From the NCBI RefSeq assembly GCF_001949145.1, contig NW_019091386.1:1416227-1461465 (forward strand): a stretch of 45,239 nt of DNA, written 5' to 3'. The notes under the pieces are model-generated. The model was not told the origin of the DNA. It did not search any database and saw only the letters and a program-made list of their open reading frames with translations. This DNA is from Acanthaster planci. Its lineage: Eukaryota; Echinodermata; Asteroidea; Valvatida; Acanthasteridae. A program made the translations under genes and the position numbers. Numbering within the stretch: the stretch's first letter is position 1; each line of letters starts with the position of its first letter. Positions 1 to 13,009 of the stretch are shown one piece after another.

Positions 1-3000
1 CTTGCTGCATATGGCATGTTTATTTCGAATCTTGCACCCTTGCACCGGCCGCTTGTACTTGTACTTGCACCTATACTCCGTGGAAGTCGATTACTCACGG
101 TAGCAACACTCCATAAGAGCAAGTAACATCCAAAGTTGCTCTACATTCTTAGCTGCTGAGGAAAAAATAAAATGGGATCTTTTACTGGTAAAGACAAACA
201 AATGAAAGACGTGGCCAATGCGCTGAAAAAAGCATGACGGTGGGATTAAAGCAAAACAAAAGAGAACGCATGTTTTCCGATCAACACGACGGACACCAGA
301 GTGTACCTATTAGGCGTGTTAAGGACACAATTCAATCCTTTAAATTATTCAGGGTATATTCCTAATGAAGTGCTGGGCACGGAAGAGAGAAGTATACGTG
401 CCTCATAATAAACGGAAGCAAACCGGGGTGGATAAAAGATGTGTGATGGGGGGGGGGTTGCGCAATATCCATTTGGACCGGCCTGTGCCCACATTTTCTG
501 AGAAATATCCTCTTTGGACGATTAAGAGCCCATCGCCCAAGCCTTACATCCTATCCGTCTTAATACTGGGCCCACTTCCACTGGCGTAAACCTTTCCGGA
601 GAACTCTTCGGGTATCCATCCAGCGACGTTTCCCCTCTCAGATAACATCCTATACCCCTTCCGAAAACAGCCTCATGTAAAAAAAAAAGTCTAAATGACA
701 CTTTCTTTATCGGTTGAATAGCTTTCTTTATTTTTCCCCCTTTCATTTTTTTTGCAGAGATCTCGAGTGTGACCGACAAGAAAAACCAAAGGGAGGGGAA
801 AAAATGTCAATTAAACTGGACAAATTTAGAGCGCTGCGTCAGGACGGCTAAAGGGATCGGTGATAATTCGTGGTGCTGACGTGCGGTTGACGTCCTCGAC
901 TCGCCGGTGCTGGAGTGTGTTTACCGTTCGCTGGTGATTAGGGCCGCCTTGTCTAACGTCACCACATGGAAAGAACGGATCGCATGAAACGATTTCTACG
1001 GAAAGATTTCCCGAAATAGAGGAAACGGGTAGAAAAAAAGGGGGGCCGGGGGGAACAGGCGTCCAAGTCGGAAGTTTTGTCCATTTGCAATGGCATAATC
1101 GGTGAAGTGGGAAGGGTAATATTGGTCCCGTATTCATTAGTATATAAAAAGAGTTGGCAGATTTCAAGCTCGTCGTTTTTCCCACGATCACTGAGCGAGT
1201 CTTAAAAAGTTGAAGTCAATGCTCAATACTGGATGGAAACTCTTAGTTGTTGGGAGGGAGATTTAGGAATATCACGTCTTACTTCCGTATCCTTGAACTA
1301 TTTAAAATTTATCATCAATATCTTCCGTTTTTCCAGTTACGGAAGTGTTATTTAAGGAAGTTTATTTTAGTGAGAACCTAATTTGGAAAGAAAGTTGCAT
1401 CGCTGAACAATGCAGCGTTCGTTAAATCTGGCCTTTTTAACTCGCTGTGTCAGGCAGGCCTGGTGCTGTACTCGTCATACTCGGCTTTTATGACGCAATG
1501 AAACCCGCCACGCGCGTCGAACCGGCCACCGGGCCGGGAAACTCCCAGGCCAGCGACAAGTTGGCACGGGGCGCCACACAATGGAAGTTGTGAGCGGGAG
1601 CGGATTCGGTTTCACTCGGCGGAGTGCAGCTGACGGGCGCCGGACAATGGGCAGGGGTCCTCCACAATAAGTTGGGTGTCAATAGCTGGATGTTTCGCTT
1701 AGGCGTCTGTTCGGGCGGGGGGGACATCGATATAGGGCTGCACTGGGGAAGTTCGTATTACGTCGGCAGAGGCCATACACATAAGCACTCGTTACATCAT
1801 TCCCCGCTTAAAATACGCATTTTGTCGACTGTTTTGGCCACAGTGTACGCGAGGTCCTGGACAATTCCGCAGATCATCACCACCCCCTTTTTCTGGAGTC
1901 TCCTATCCAAATTTGGCCGGCCGCCTAAATTTAAACTTTGCACCGTCAAACACAATTGGAGTTTTTCTCGCTCGCCCCCCACTATTTTTAAACTCGGAAG
2001 GAAGGCGGGAAAAGGAAATTTCTGTCAAAACAGTGATTGTTTTCGGGATGTGATGCAATAACTGTCTAGGCCTAAATGCCAGGCGATGGTGTTTACCAGC
2101 GTCCGCAGCCGTGGCGATATCGCTGCATCCGAAATAACAGAGCATTCAAAACGAATTTCCCCGAAGCTAGTAAACACGGTGCGGTCGTCAAGCAGAGCAG
2201 ATCCGCTAACCTTTCCCCAAATATCAGGCACCATTGTCTTTGGATGAACGAAAGTCTCCATAAAACATAACTCGAAGTCTTGGAAAAAAAGGTGAATCGG
2301 TTGAGGGAACAGTTCTACTAAAACATGATACCTCCGGTCGGTACGGTACCTTGAGTGCACTCGCTATATAATGTTCCCCACACGGGATATAAGTTGAGGG
2401 CAGGACCGTCAGTTTCAAGCGCGGAAGTTCTTCCGAGAACTCACCGCGAGTTCATGTAGAAACAAAGACTCTACAAAGTATCTTGCAGAACTCCTGATCA
2501 TGACATTTGGACATTTGTACAATTTATTTAGAAGAAACCAATGCAGACATCCCGTAAATCACAGAGTAAAAGGGCCAATTTGAAAATGTCGCCAGATTGC
2601 AAAATCGAGTATACCGGAATTTGTAACCAACCTTAAAGAAGGTTTTGCCCAAGAGTTTATTCAGTTAATTTGTCTTTACGGACGTCAGGAGGAATTTGAG
2701 GTGCAGGTTTTCCACTTCTTTTTTAAATCAGCAATGGATTTCCCCCCTTCCTTCATTTTGATGTACAAAATGCACTTCTGTTTTTCAAAATTTTCTTCCT
2801 TGGATGATCAAACAAAGGGTAATTTCAAGCAGTAAATTGGATGTTATGTTCTCAGATGAGATAAGCGGGTTTTACCACCAAAATAATTACAAGTGTAGAA
2901 AATGATACGGGGGTCTAAACCCAAGAAAATATCAACAAAAGTAAATATCATTGAATCACAAATGACATTTCTTTCTCTTTTTTGACGTCTACTTTTCAAA

Positions 3001-4455
3001 CTCCCCAGAATTTGCAAATATCAACCCACTCTTTTGCTTTTTGTTAGAGTATTAACCACTTCACAAATCTGACATCTGACGTTACCAAAGAGATAATCGA
3101 CGCTTAATTAAGTTTGGCTTCAATGTGGTTGGAAATAAAGAATTATTTTAAAAAGGCGTGCGGTTACTGATCACACAGGATTCCGGATTAAAAACAAGAA
3201 TCGATCCGGATTCAGCGCTTTCGCGTAAAATGGACAGGGAGTAACGCAGTGAACAGGACATGCTCAAAGTCCCGACATCTCCCCCATGCATGCACAAACG
3301 CCTCGTGCGTTTGATCACACCCTGGCTGTTGTAACACGCACAAATCACAAAAAAACAAGAGCATGAGCTAGACATCCCGGACGAATATGTAACGATGTGG
3401 GGGGCTTCTACGAATTCAATTATCTCTTTCAGCAAATAAAAATCAAAACCAATCAAACTAAAGCAGTGCTTCTACTACATTGTTGTTTATACAAAGTGTA
3501 TGCACGGGGAACTGTCAATCATTATTGAGACCACGTCGAGTCGAATAGGAGAATTAATAATAAAACTTAATCAGACTACTTCATTCAGTTTGGCTCAAAA
3601 AATTAATTATTACAAAAACAGTCAGGGGTCTGGTTTCATTTCAATTTAACAATGACACTCTCACCATAGAACAGTATGACTGGCACAGCCCTTTTTCATG
3701 GGTGGTAAATTTGTCGCACCCACCGGACGTGTTCCCTTGTCGAACGCAAGCCGTTGTGACTGATTTAAAAAAAAAATAATTTGAAAGAGGCTCAGACCAG
3801 ACTTGATGGACACCCCATAAGGGGGAGGGCTGCTGACAAGTGGGCGGCTAGTTTACCAAGAATATGAGCTGCACAGTGTGACCGGCGAAATACCATCGCA
3901 TCGGTGAGACGATCACGCGTTCATCACGCCAACCAAACCCATAAGAAGCCGGTTCGCGGAAAACCCATGCCGACTGGTGGTTTCTGCACTCGGCCGAATC
4001 AGCCCTACGCCCTACACAGCGCCACAGAAATCTGCAGTAGCCCTTCTGACTGGGAAATTGGAGTAATACTACCCGTTGAAACCGTCGTATTTTTCGGCAT
4101 GAAGCGATCTATTCAATTCCGAAAATGACCAATTTGTCCGGCAAGAAAGCTAATTGTGGGCGTTTCAATCTCTTCATATATCTAAGAGTGACAAACGAGC
4201 ACCGGGATTCTGCATCACTCCATCGAGGCATGATAGAAAGGCATCGCATCCCATCCGGTGGGATAACAATATTCTTGTTTGCTGCCAGCTTCTGCGACCG
4301 AAGATAAACGCCAACCGGACAGGCCACATTGACTCGTGGGAGACTCGCTCATTTGAGAGCCAAAGACACCAAACGAGTTTCTCTCTTTAAATACAATGAA
4401 GTTGCAACTAAGCGAATAGGTACTAGAACTGTGTGCTCAGTGGTTCCCCCCGAAA
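1..4455. other. noncoding, no gene recognised
   Basis: Short ORFs only (longest 145 codons at 1624-2061), none with a domain, splice-linked partner or codon pattern I trust. The first 2.4 kb are richer in CpG than the rest. TGACGT words occur at about 877 and 891. A TATAAAAAG at 1143-1151 has no following gene. A TAGGCCTA octamer is at 2067-2074. Confidence 0.7.
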
Positions 4456-4479
4456 GCTTGTGGAAATAATGCCACAAGC
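4456..4479. repeat. 8-bp hairpin abutting the tRNA-like element
   Basis: GCTTGTGG, loop AAATAATG, CCACAAGC. It lies directly 3' of the tRNA-like unit on the minus strand and may be part of the same mobile element. Confidence 0.6.
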
Positions 4480-4553
4480 GTAATCAAGTGGGACTCGAAC
4501 CCACGATTTCCTGCTGAATGGTGCAGACGTCTTAACCACTCGACCACCAAGCT
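4480..4553 (-). pseudogene. tRNA-derived element (Leu/Ser-like tRNA pseudogene or SINE head)
   Basis: Read on the minus strand it has an intact A box TGGTCGAGTGG (4546-4536) and a perfect B box GGTTCGAGTCC (4501-4491). The T arm is a perfect five-base-pair stem GTGGG/CCCAC with loop TTCGAGT (4504-4488), and the D arm is GTC...GAC. The anticodon region closes only as a four-pair stem CTGC/GCAG around an eight-base loop, the long variable arm expected of tRNA-Leu/Ser is missing, and the acceptor halves do not pair. It is therefore probably not a working tRNA but a pol III-derived relic. The internal promoter could still be active. A second B-box-like GGTTCGAGTC lies on the plus strand at about 4572-4581. 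Confidence 0.65.
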
Positions 4554-4581
4554 TGCCGGTGTCGGCTGGCTGGTTCGAGTC

Positions 4582-7062
4582 AGACGTAGCAGCAGGTGCG
4601 GCGAACAGCTATTTTTAAGGATGGATTTGCGTCAGGGAAATGTTAATTTAACTTCGGATTTTTTCCCCTGCCCGACGTGTACTGTAACACGAATATGAGA
4701 AGCACAAACTCAGATCAGAATACCAGATGGGGCAAACGGTTGGCTACCGGTGCCTCAGTGGTGTTTTCAGTCAACAAAATAAAGCACTGTTTATACTTGC
4801 GCACATCTATTCAAATACAGCCGTGGTGACTTCTGCTGTCGACCCAGCTGGTACCCTGAGAAAGAAACGCAGAACGAAAGTTCATCTTTCAAACATTAAC
4901 CCGTTTGGGAAAATGTTGAATGCTGGCCTATTTTAGTCCCTTTCCTTCGAGCAGCTCTCAGATAGGTGAAGACGTCTGGGAGCACTGCCTGGGCCTTCAC
5001 AAAAGAGCACATCACCACGCAAAAAAAAAGACTTGTTGGCGTTGGGTAAAAGGTGTCTTTTTCTTTCTTGTTTGGAGGTTACCAAACTTTTAGCGTGGTG
5101 GGCGTGGTGGTTGTATAGTAACTGCCCCGGTGACCTTATTTGTTCAGATGTCATTACTCCCATGTTAATCACGCAGGATGGACTCTTGCGCTGTTTCTCT
5201 CCCACTCTCCTTGTGTTTTCTTTTAATCAACGAAAGCCCATGAGATACTCAACGATGTACACAGAGGATGAATGGCTGTAAGTTTTAAGCGCACGTGGAC
5301 GTGAAAGATTGTATGGGGCTTTCTCCTGCTACACCTCAGCCACGGTGACAACAAGAGGTTGCCCCTGGTATCTAAAGCGGGCTCTTCAAAATTGTGCCGG
5401 TGGCAGATTCAGATTCAAGAAAATAGTCCTCACATGTCACTTCTGTGTTTGTCTAGAGACAGGAAAAAAATGCCTTGACGAATTTCGACTCTATACTCGA
5501 AAGCAGTGGGGGCGCTGCTAATTTGGCCCACAACGCGCAACAAGCGCCGAGTCATTAACGCCTCCGCAAGAAGCAACGCCCACGTCGAATCACTATCACG
5601 ATGAATCCACGGCCCAAGGAACAGCAGTGTCGTGATACGGGGAGGTGTACTCCTAGGGCAGAAAGAGTATAACAGCCACAGTGCACTCACGCGACATTTT
5701 GGGCGGGGCCATCCCGCTATTATCGGTGCACCTCTTCGGTACCGCGGGAGACGACATCATTATTCTGTACTATATAATACTGCAACCTTACACGATGTGC
5801 ACAGCACTTTGCAATAAGGCAGGAATTTTTTCATTCAGTTAAGGGGGTATAGCATACTGACCACCGCTCACGCTATTCTTCAAACGGACAAAGACGTTCT
5901 TTTCCAGAAACAGAGCATCATAAAATATAGTTTGTTTGCTCAAGATTGCTCTTCTTTTCCGGAGGAGTGGAGGGTTGAAAGAACACCCGGCTTGTGCACT
6001 GTTTCACCCTGTGTCAAAAACTACATGCAGGTATGCATACCCGTGGTTTCCCGCCAATATACCATTACTGAGCCAAATCAACCACGTGCCACGTGTGACG
6101 ACACCATCGGTGATGTTCTGTTTCTACACAGCCAAAAGGAAACAGACATTACCAGATACCATGGAGTATCCTTGTTGAGGGTACCCCCACTCTTATTACA
6201 GAGCAAAATTGATCACGTCACTGTTACACACACTTTCATCATGACAATTTGCTGCAATGGCAATCTGAGAGTTTTCGATTTTAGCTGTGCAAACGATGCA
6301 ATCGTGTCAATTAACTTGTACGGCTGAAATGGCGACCAAAGCTTGCTGCATGCTTCAGCGAATTGGTATAACACGATTCTTTTGACTAAACACGGTATGT
6401 GGTCGAAACGTGGGGTTATACAATTTGATTATGTATATTGTTGGTAACCGGTAACGTTGGTAACATTGCCGAACAATGTGACCCAACACTGGACCAAAAC
6501 ATTTCTTTATTGAAACCACATGTTCAATACCGGAGTATTCTTGTGCAACATAAACGCTCGTCTCGCCTACAGGAACCAGTTTCGGGGCTCTGATGCGTGC
6601 ACCCGCATTCTGACGAATCGATAACAGGCCTAACTAAATCCTGAGAAAAAAATTCTACCATTTCAGTTGGGAGGATGTTTATCGCTGCCAAGAATGTTAA
6701 CGGGTTGACTTAAGACAGCAACAAGGGTATACGGCACAAAAGGATGTGGGAATCTCTCAGGGAAACGGCCTTGCTGGGCGCGCCAAGTTTTAAAAATCCC
6801 ACCTCGCCATGCGCTGCTCAGACACGCTTCCGGCAACAGTTGCCTGGTTTCGCGGGCCTCATATTTCGTCCATGAAGGCTTAAGAGAGAAATGGCGTCAT
6901 TGGATGAAGCCAGGCTATACAATAGGGCTTTATAGGCAACAGACAAGCTCATCCCGATCTGTGACTTATTGTGTGAGGCACCACACATTCCCAATTATAA
7001 CCCGTTCGGTTTGTATTTGTTTTATTTCATTAAAATAATTTTTGGAAGCGGGCACATTATGC
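4582..7062. other. noncoding, no gene recognised
   Basis: Mixed-composition DNA with chance ORFs up to 131 codons (5932-6327), none recognisable. A duplicated GCGTGGTGG / GCGTGGTGG string lies near 5095 and GGTAAC occurs three times around 6443-6465. Confidence 0.65.
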
Positions 7063-7079
7063 GTGTGTGTGTGTGTGTG
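7063..7079. repeat. (GT)n microsatellite
   Basis: Uninterrupted GT dinucleotides, about eight copies. Confidence 0.9.
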
Positions 7080-7920
7080 AGTGCGTGGGAAAAGGGTTTA
7101 GGGGAAAGGTACACATACTTGTGGCTACCCTGGGAAGCGCGGCCAGGGTAGCGGTGAAGGAAAGGTGCGTAGGACGGCCGATCGACGGGGGCGCGTCGAG
7201 AGATGGGTCATTGCGTGATGAAAACACCATTAAGACCTTCAAACAATCTGCCAAGGCATCACCTACTCTGACCAGTTGTTTTTTTTCTTTACTGTAAATC
7301 TTGCCCTTTTGTTTCGCATTACAATGATACCAATGAACTCGGCGACAGGTTCGAGCAAACACCTCTCCAGCCTAAATATTCAAGACCCCTCTCATTCTGC
7401 ACACAAGACAACAATTACACCGCCTCCAAAAACGATTTAGTGCTCGTTATTTTTTGAGGATCGTAATCTCGGGATGATTCGGCTATCAAACTGTCCAGAA
7501 AGCTCCGGTGGGGCTTCGACGCATTTTGCTGGGAGCATATCACCGAACACCGAGGACTGACCGCCAGAGTGAAGACACCGCGTGGGTTTATCGCCCCGCG
7601 GGCACCCTCTAATTCTTGTTTTTGGATCGTACTTCATACACCACTGAACTATCTGAAGCGAAATTAGTTGATGATATGTCGTAGTTACGAAGGCTAGGGG
7701 ACCCTTGCGAGGTTTAGTTTCAAAGGATTAATATTTCTCTAAAAAGAAAAACTGTACGTGTCTCGGATTGATACGATTATTGGCACTGACGTAAAAGCCT
7801 AAATTAAGGCAAGGAGATGTCATATTTCAAAAAAGCCTTAAATTTATGGACACCCCCCCCGACAAAAATCTTGCCTTTCTGCACGTTTTTTGATCTTTCA
7901 TTAAGAAATCCCGTAACGAC

Positions 7921-8222
7921 AAGACAGAAAACAGCTCCTGAAAACTCTGACTGAAAATTACATGTAACTATAATATTTAGCCTCGAGAAAAATCTGCTTG
8001 AGAGGCAGAGGTCTCGTGACTGGAATTCAGTGACAATGTCAAAGGGCACCCATGAGATTCTTTCCTTTTATCAAATCTTCCATTTACCATAATAGTAAGA
8101 CAGAAAAGTAGCTGAGCCCACTGAAAATTCTGCTGAAAGTGAACTGTACGGTTTTGTCAAGAAGAAAATGTTGTCGAGGTGCAGGGGTATTGTAACTGCT
8201 GTTCAGTGACAATGTCAAAAAG
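7921..8222. repeat. diverged tandem duplication, period about 176 bp
   Basis: Copy A (about 7921-8045) and copy B (about 8097-8222) share AAGACAGAAAA at the start, CTGAAAATT in the middle, GAGAAAAAT/AAGAAAATG, GAGG(T)GCAG, GTRACTG and then TTCAGTGACAATGTCAAA at the end, in the same order. Similarity extends upstream (ATCTTYCATT). No ORF links the copies. Confidence 0.6.
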
Positions 8223-8657
8223 AATCAAACCTATAAGTTTGCAGGCAAAATTTCAGAGAACTCCGGTGAATTACTGAGGGTGTACATAATTTGAAGCAGG
8301 ACTGTCCACACTCAACGCGAACTGTAAATCTCTCTCTGCCTTAAACATATAGTTATATTATGGCATGAAAGACCAGTCAACACAAAGCGAATTTAATGCT
8401 TCTAACTTCTTTAATCTTATCTATCTTCTCAACATAACCAGGGAACACTCCTTTTACAAAAAAAATCCCCAAATGTCTCAGGCGCAGGCCTGCGGGGATG
8501 CAGTTGTCTGGCGCACCGAATCGCAAAGCGTACAATGCATATACGCGGGTTGGCTTCTCAAGTGCAGTTGAGAATCGATGGGGCTGAGGGACAGGAATGC
8601 GCTGCCAGCTCTTACCCCTTATTGTCGTCTCCGTACATTATGATGATTTATGCAAGC

Positions 8658-8688
8658 CGACTTCCCTGGGTGCCATCCAGGGAAGTTG
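8658..8688. repeat. 12-bp hairpin
   Basis: Perfect ten-base arms ACTTCCCTGG/CCAGGGAAGT around loop GTGCCAT, extended by a G-T wobble and a C-G pair. Confidence 0.7.
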
Positions 8689-11600
8689 TTGACCGACCCC
8701 CGTTTTCTAGCCATGTACAAAAAACCATAGTGAGTCAAGATGCAAGCGCAACACTTCGGCCTTCATACGCGTATTACGTGAAGCCGAACAACATCCAAAT
8801 CCGCCATCTTGAACTTGTTTTAACACTAATTCCCTTGTCAATCATAACTTAGTATAGATCGCAGTTGAAGGTAGGTCCAAAAATTTAAAGGAACAATGCA
8901 CTGCGCACTGTTTAAAAAAAGACCCCCCTAATGAAAAGGGCATTCATAATTTATGTTACGCCGTCAATGGCAACTGTAACATAACATGCCTCCTTTAATG
9001 TTCAAGAACCCTATACCCCCCATCAAATATCATTGAGTACATACGAAGTCTTACTACTAAGTATCTATTTATTTATGATTATTTAAATCTTCAAAAGACA
9101 TGACTGATATGATGAGCTGGGTATAGACAAAATTAAAACAAAAACTGTCATCAAAAACACCGACTGCATTTTAAGTTATCAGTGATGTCGAATGGTTGTC
9201 TGAACTGCGGGACTTCACCCATTAAGCAGAATTTCCCTTTCCACGCAGGAAGCGGATTCGCATCATTATTTCGGCGCCTTCTGTGTACAGCTACAGCGAC
9301 TAGCTACACGAGCGTTGGCGACTGTAGCAATGGTGTTCTGAGTCGTAAACCTTTATTGGTCTGTCATGTTAAAATCGTTTTGGGAGGTGCAACGTTTGGA
9401 ATTTACCCCAATATTTGCTTTCTGATTGCCATATCAGAACTATAGAAGAATCAGTTATTCGCTGTCATCATTGTATCTATGCCTTCCGCCAGAAGCAGGG
9501 ATTACAATTGATTTTGTGTACTTGACAGTCACACTGACAAAAAAGATATTCTGGTCAACGTTTTTACAGTTCCATTTCAATACAATAATGGCTGCAATGA
9601 CTCATCAAAGTGTACATTATTTTGGCGACACTATGGCGAATCAATTTGTACATACAATTTAAAACTGATCACTTCAAGTATAATTATGTAAGCCAACCAG
9701 CCGTTTTTACCAGCCCTTTTTACTATAAAAAGAAATAATTATAGTCATACATGTGCCATTAGTAATTCCGCATAATGCATCACCATGAAGCAGTGGATAC
9801 AGCACAATACTACACTCCTTTTTGTTTAATTTTGGTTAACACCGGAAAACCGAAACAAAGTTTTCTACAAACGATCCTGCCTTTCTTTGTACACTTGAAT
9901 CCATAGGTTTACACCTTGTCCTCCACAGTCGCAACAAACTGCGTTCATTTTGTTGATGTACATTCAAAGTCACCTGCACAATGTCGGGCTGTTTTTTGTT
10001 ACACGCCTAATTGTCTTTCGGTGTACTTGAACAAAAACCAAACGAAACAAACGAAACAAAAGTAGTCATTCTTCAATTATATAATTAGTAATTACCCATA
10101 ATGAAGACAGTGAAGACTACAGCTTTAAGACCGTCTAAGTGTTTAGCTAAATCGATTGAAGGATACTTCTGTTGCTTACATTATACACAATACAATTTTT
10201 AAAGCTACAAGTTGGGCCGATATTAAGACTTCAGTAGAAGCAAATGGTCTTAGGCCGAAAACACTTATCCTCTTCAGATATTAAAACCGTGACAGTTTGA
10301 AATCAGGACAATGATGTATGAACACACAGGCTGGTTTCATTTATTTCATTTAACATTATATTATTAGCTCTTTTAAAACACTCTCACCGAAAATATTAAT
10401 TAATGACGTGTGTTCTTGTTTTCTTGTAAAATGTTTGGGTTCAACTTTAGGTCTGGACGTGGCAACAACATTTTAGTATACAGCACGGAAATAATCCACG
10501 ATATCCTGTTTTCGTTAGCATCAGAAGATTATTTAAAATCTTCTGTATGTGATTACCAGATTTGTTTTTACATTTGAGTATTGACTTGGACTATCATCAA
10601 TTCAATACACCCCCACTCCCAGCCCTTCGCATAGTCATGAAGCTGTAGTTCACCTATTGAGAAAGGAAACAGCGCACCTACGTAAACCCTAGCAGCGGCC
10701 CACCTGTTCCATCCCATGGGTACAGCTGCGCTTTAGCCCAGTGTACCCACGCGACAGGCCTGGGTTGACGGTTCGTAATGGGTGTTTTCACAGCGAAAGT
10801 TGACACTGGGGTTCCCCTCCCACGCGCAGTGGGGCCCGCGATGTCAGTGCAACAGGCCGCGGCCAGCCGCTGTACTTACTTACGCATCGAGTACAGCTCT
10901 GCCGCGAGACAGGTATGCATCAAAATGAGCGGCGTCTTTCCTATTCGTGTGACCGCATGTGAACCCATCTCAGACTGATTAAGGCAAGAAGAAGAGAAGA
11001 GGGCTTTATCTGATGGAAAACCACGAAGGATCTTAACTGGGAGGCCCAGTAGACTGGGATTTGCATAGCAAACAAACGACCGAACGCTAAACGAAATGTC
11101 AATGATGTCACAACTTTCCAAAACTTCTCCCAGGTTGAATCCAGCTCAAAGTATTTCGGTCTTCAACAAACAATATCCAAAGAATAATTATTCTGTACAA
11201 GAACATGGCAAAAAATGTGAATTTTTTTTAAGCAGGCACACGTATAAAACGAGGTACACGTCAATGTACGACTATTCAAACAGAATTCTGGAGTTATGGA
11301 AATAGGTATTATTCATTATCCTACAGGGAAATCATTGTAAAAACAAGAGGAAAACGTAGAGCCGGTTGGTATACACACAGTTTTGAACAAAGTTTTAACT
11401 TGAAAATCAGAAAACACAGTTCATCACGCCTTAGCTCTTTACATCGCGAATCCACGTTCTGCAGAAAAAAATTCAAAGTAAAAAGGAGAACACTGCCTGC
11501 TGCACTGCAGCACCTTTTCACTTACCACAGAAAATTATCATTTCTCAAAATAATTGTGTACAGGAAATAACGAGAACCTAAAAGTTCCTTTAGTCACAGG

Positions 11601-12960
11601 GGTAAAATTACTTTTAACGCGCGATAAATCTAGATCTTCAAAAGAGACAGTGTCACAGACGGGTCAAAGTAGGACGAAATGATGGAAATTTTTTTTCTTT
11701 GCAAAAACTAACAAAAAAAAATCACCTTCCACCCTCCACAGCATTTAATAACACTTATGGAGGGTATGGAACCTTTATAAACGATGTCGTAGTCTAAATT
11801 GTGTAACGTCGACATTAAGATAATAATGCTCTTTTTATAGGTAACGTGTTCGGCAACAAAAATTCTGGTTCGCGATCCGATTTCCACGAGCCATATGCCA
11901 AAAGGATGGAGGATCATCTGCTCATCATGGAGGCTTTACGCAAGTGACCACGAATAATAGCCGGACATGTGGATTATTCTGCATACACTATTACTATCAA
12001 TCAAAATACTTGTCCTTATATCTAATATTTTTTCCTTTTGTTTCAGAGGCATTTGCTTCGCAAGAGAAAAGAGAAGTCAAGACAGGGCCGTTAAAAATTC
12101 AAACGGTAATTGTTCAAAATTTTCGGTCAGCTAACTTTCTTTGACAGCGTCGAGTATCCTAAACAAACAACACATTGGAAAATTTCGAATTGGTCAACAA
12201 CGTGTCTCAAATTGTCAACTGTTCAATATAATGATCTGGTTGATGGGAGCTGTGTCCCAGTCCGAGTGGGACAGGGTGACTAATGCATCCCTTCGCCCAC
12301 CAGACTTGAGCAGACAGCCCGATTCAATTGCCTCGGCCCTCGCGCTTCCGGAGAGATCAGCAAAATTTCTGGAAGTTATTCATTTGGAACTCGGTAATCC
12401 GGTCTCAGATTATGTCGCAATATTTTGTCCACTTTCTTCTTTAAGATCAAAGTTAAGTGCAGATTGTTTGAGACTTGGTTGGAGCTGGCACTACACGTTA
12501 TCGGAAATCGAAGAAATGAAAGGTAATCAATGCCGAATTTCACAACTGAGAATAGTTAGAAGTAAAGCACACTATAACTGTAACGCAGACAAAACGACCA
12601 ACTTGGTTCGTGAGGTCTGTGAGATCCAGTAAAATCACACTATACTGTATAAAACGTACCAAGCAAAATAGGGTCACTAAAAGATATACGTCACGGGGAG
12701 TAGCACAAAAAAGATGATAGTCCACGAGAGTACAGATTCCCTTCAATTTACACAGAGTCGTATTCTTAGCGAGTGTTGTTGATACAATAACTCACTGGCA
12801 TAAATCTGTGCGACTCATCTGGTATAATAGCTAGCCTTTAATCGTGATGCCGGAAACGAGATATATCTTTCCTGCATTGGTCTTCCGCGCGTGTTGCGGT
12901 ATGAAGAATTATCACAGATTATACTTATCTCTGAAATATTATTTCCGTCTGAAGCGACAG
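8689..12960. other. noncoding, no gene recognised
   Basis: AT-rich DNA with a GC-richer island at about 10640-10980. The island has CACCTG and CAGCTG E-boxes and an Egr-like GCGTGGGAG on the minus strand at 10825-10817. The 163-codon ORF at 12141-12632 has no recognisable domain. Confidence 0.6.
10522..10545. repeat. inverted repeat, 9-bp arms
   Basis: CAGAAGATT, spacer ATTTAA, AATCTTCTG. Confidence 0.7.
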
Positions 12961-13009
12961 AATAAAGTGCATACATGCACTGTAAAAAAAAAAGAAAAAA
13001 AAAAAAAAA
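12961..13009 (+). mobile_element. candidate retroposon 3' end: AATAAA followed by an A tail
   Basis: AATAAA at 12961-12966 is followed 17 bases later by A10-G-A15 (12984-13009). That is the layout of a reverse-transcribed polyadenylated RNA inserted on the plus strand. The upstream sequence is not recognisable and no target-site duplication was found by eye, so a chance A-tract remains possible. Confidence 0.35.

Noticed and set aside
1143-1151. TATAAAAAG on the plus strand
   Set aside because: No gene or leader follows; such words are common in AT-rich DNA.
1624-2061. 145-codon plus-strand ORF in a GC-richer area
   Set aside because: No family resemblance; overlapping ORFs of similar length on the other strand suggest composition, not coding.
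4480-4553. A functional tRNA gene
   Set aside because: The acceptor stem does not pair, the anticodon loop has eight bases, and the long variable arm expected from its Leu/Ser-type D arm is absent.
5932-6327. 131-codon plus-strand ORF
   Set aside because: No recognisable domain, and shorter overlapping frames exist in the same place.
12141-12632. 163-codon plus-strand ORF
   Set aside because: No recognisable domain, no ORF in a neighbouring frame joined by splice signals, and AT-rich surroundings make such lengths possible by chance.
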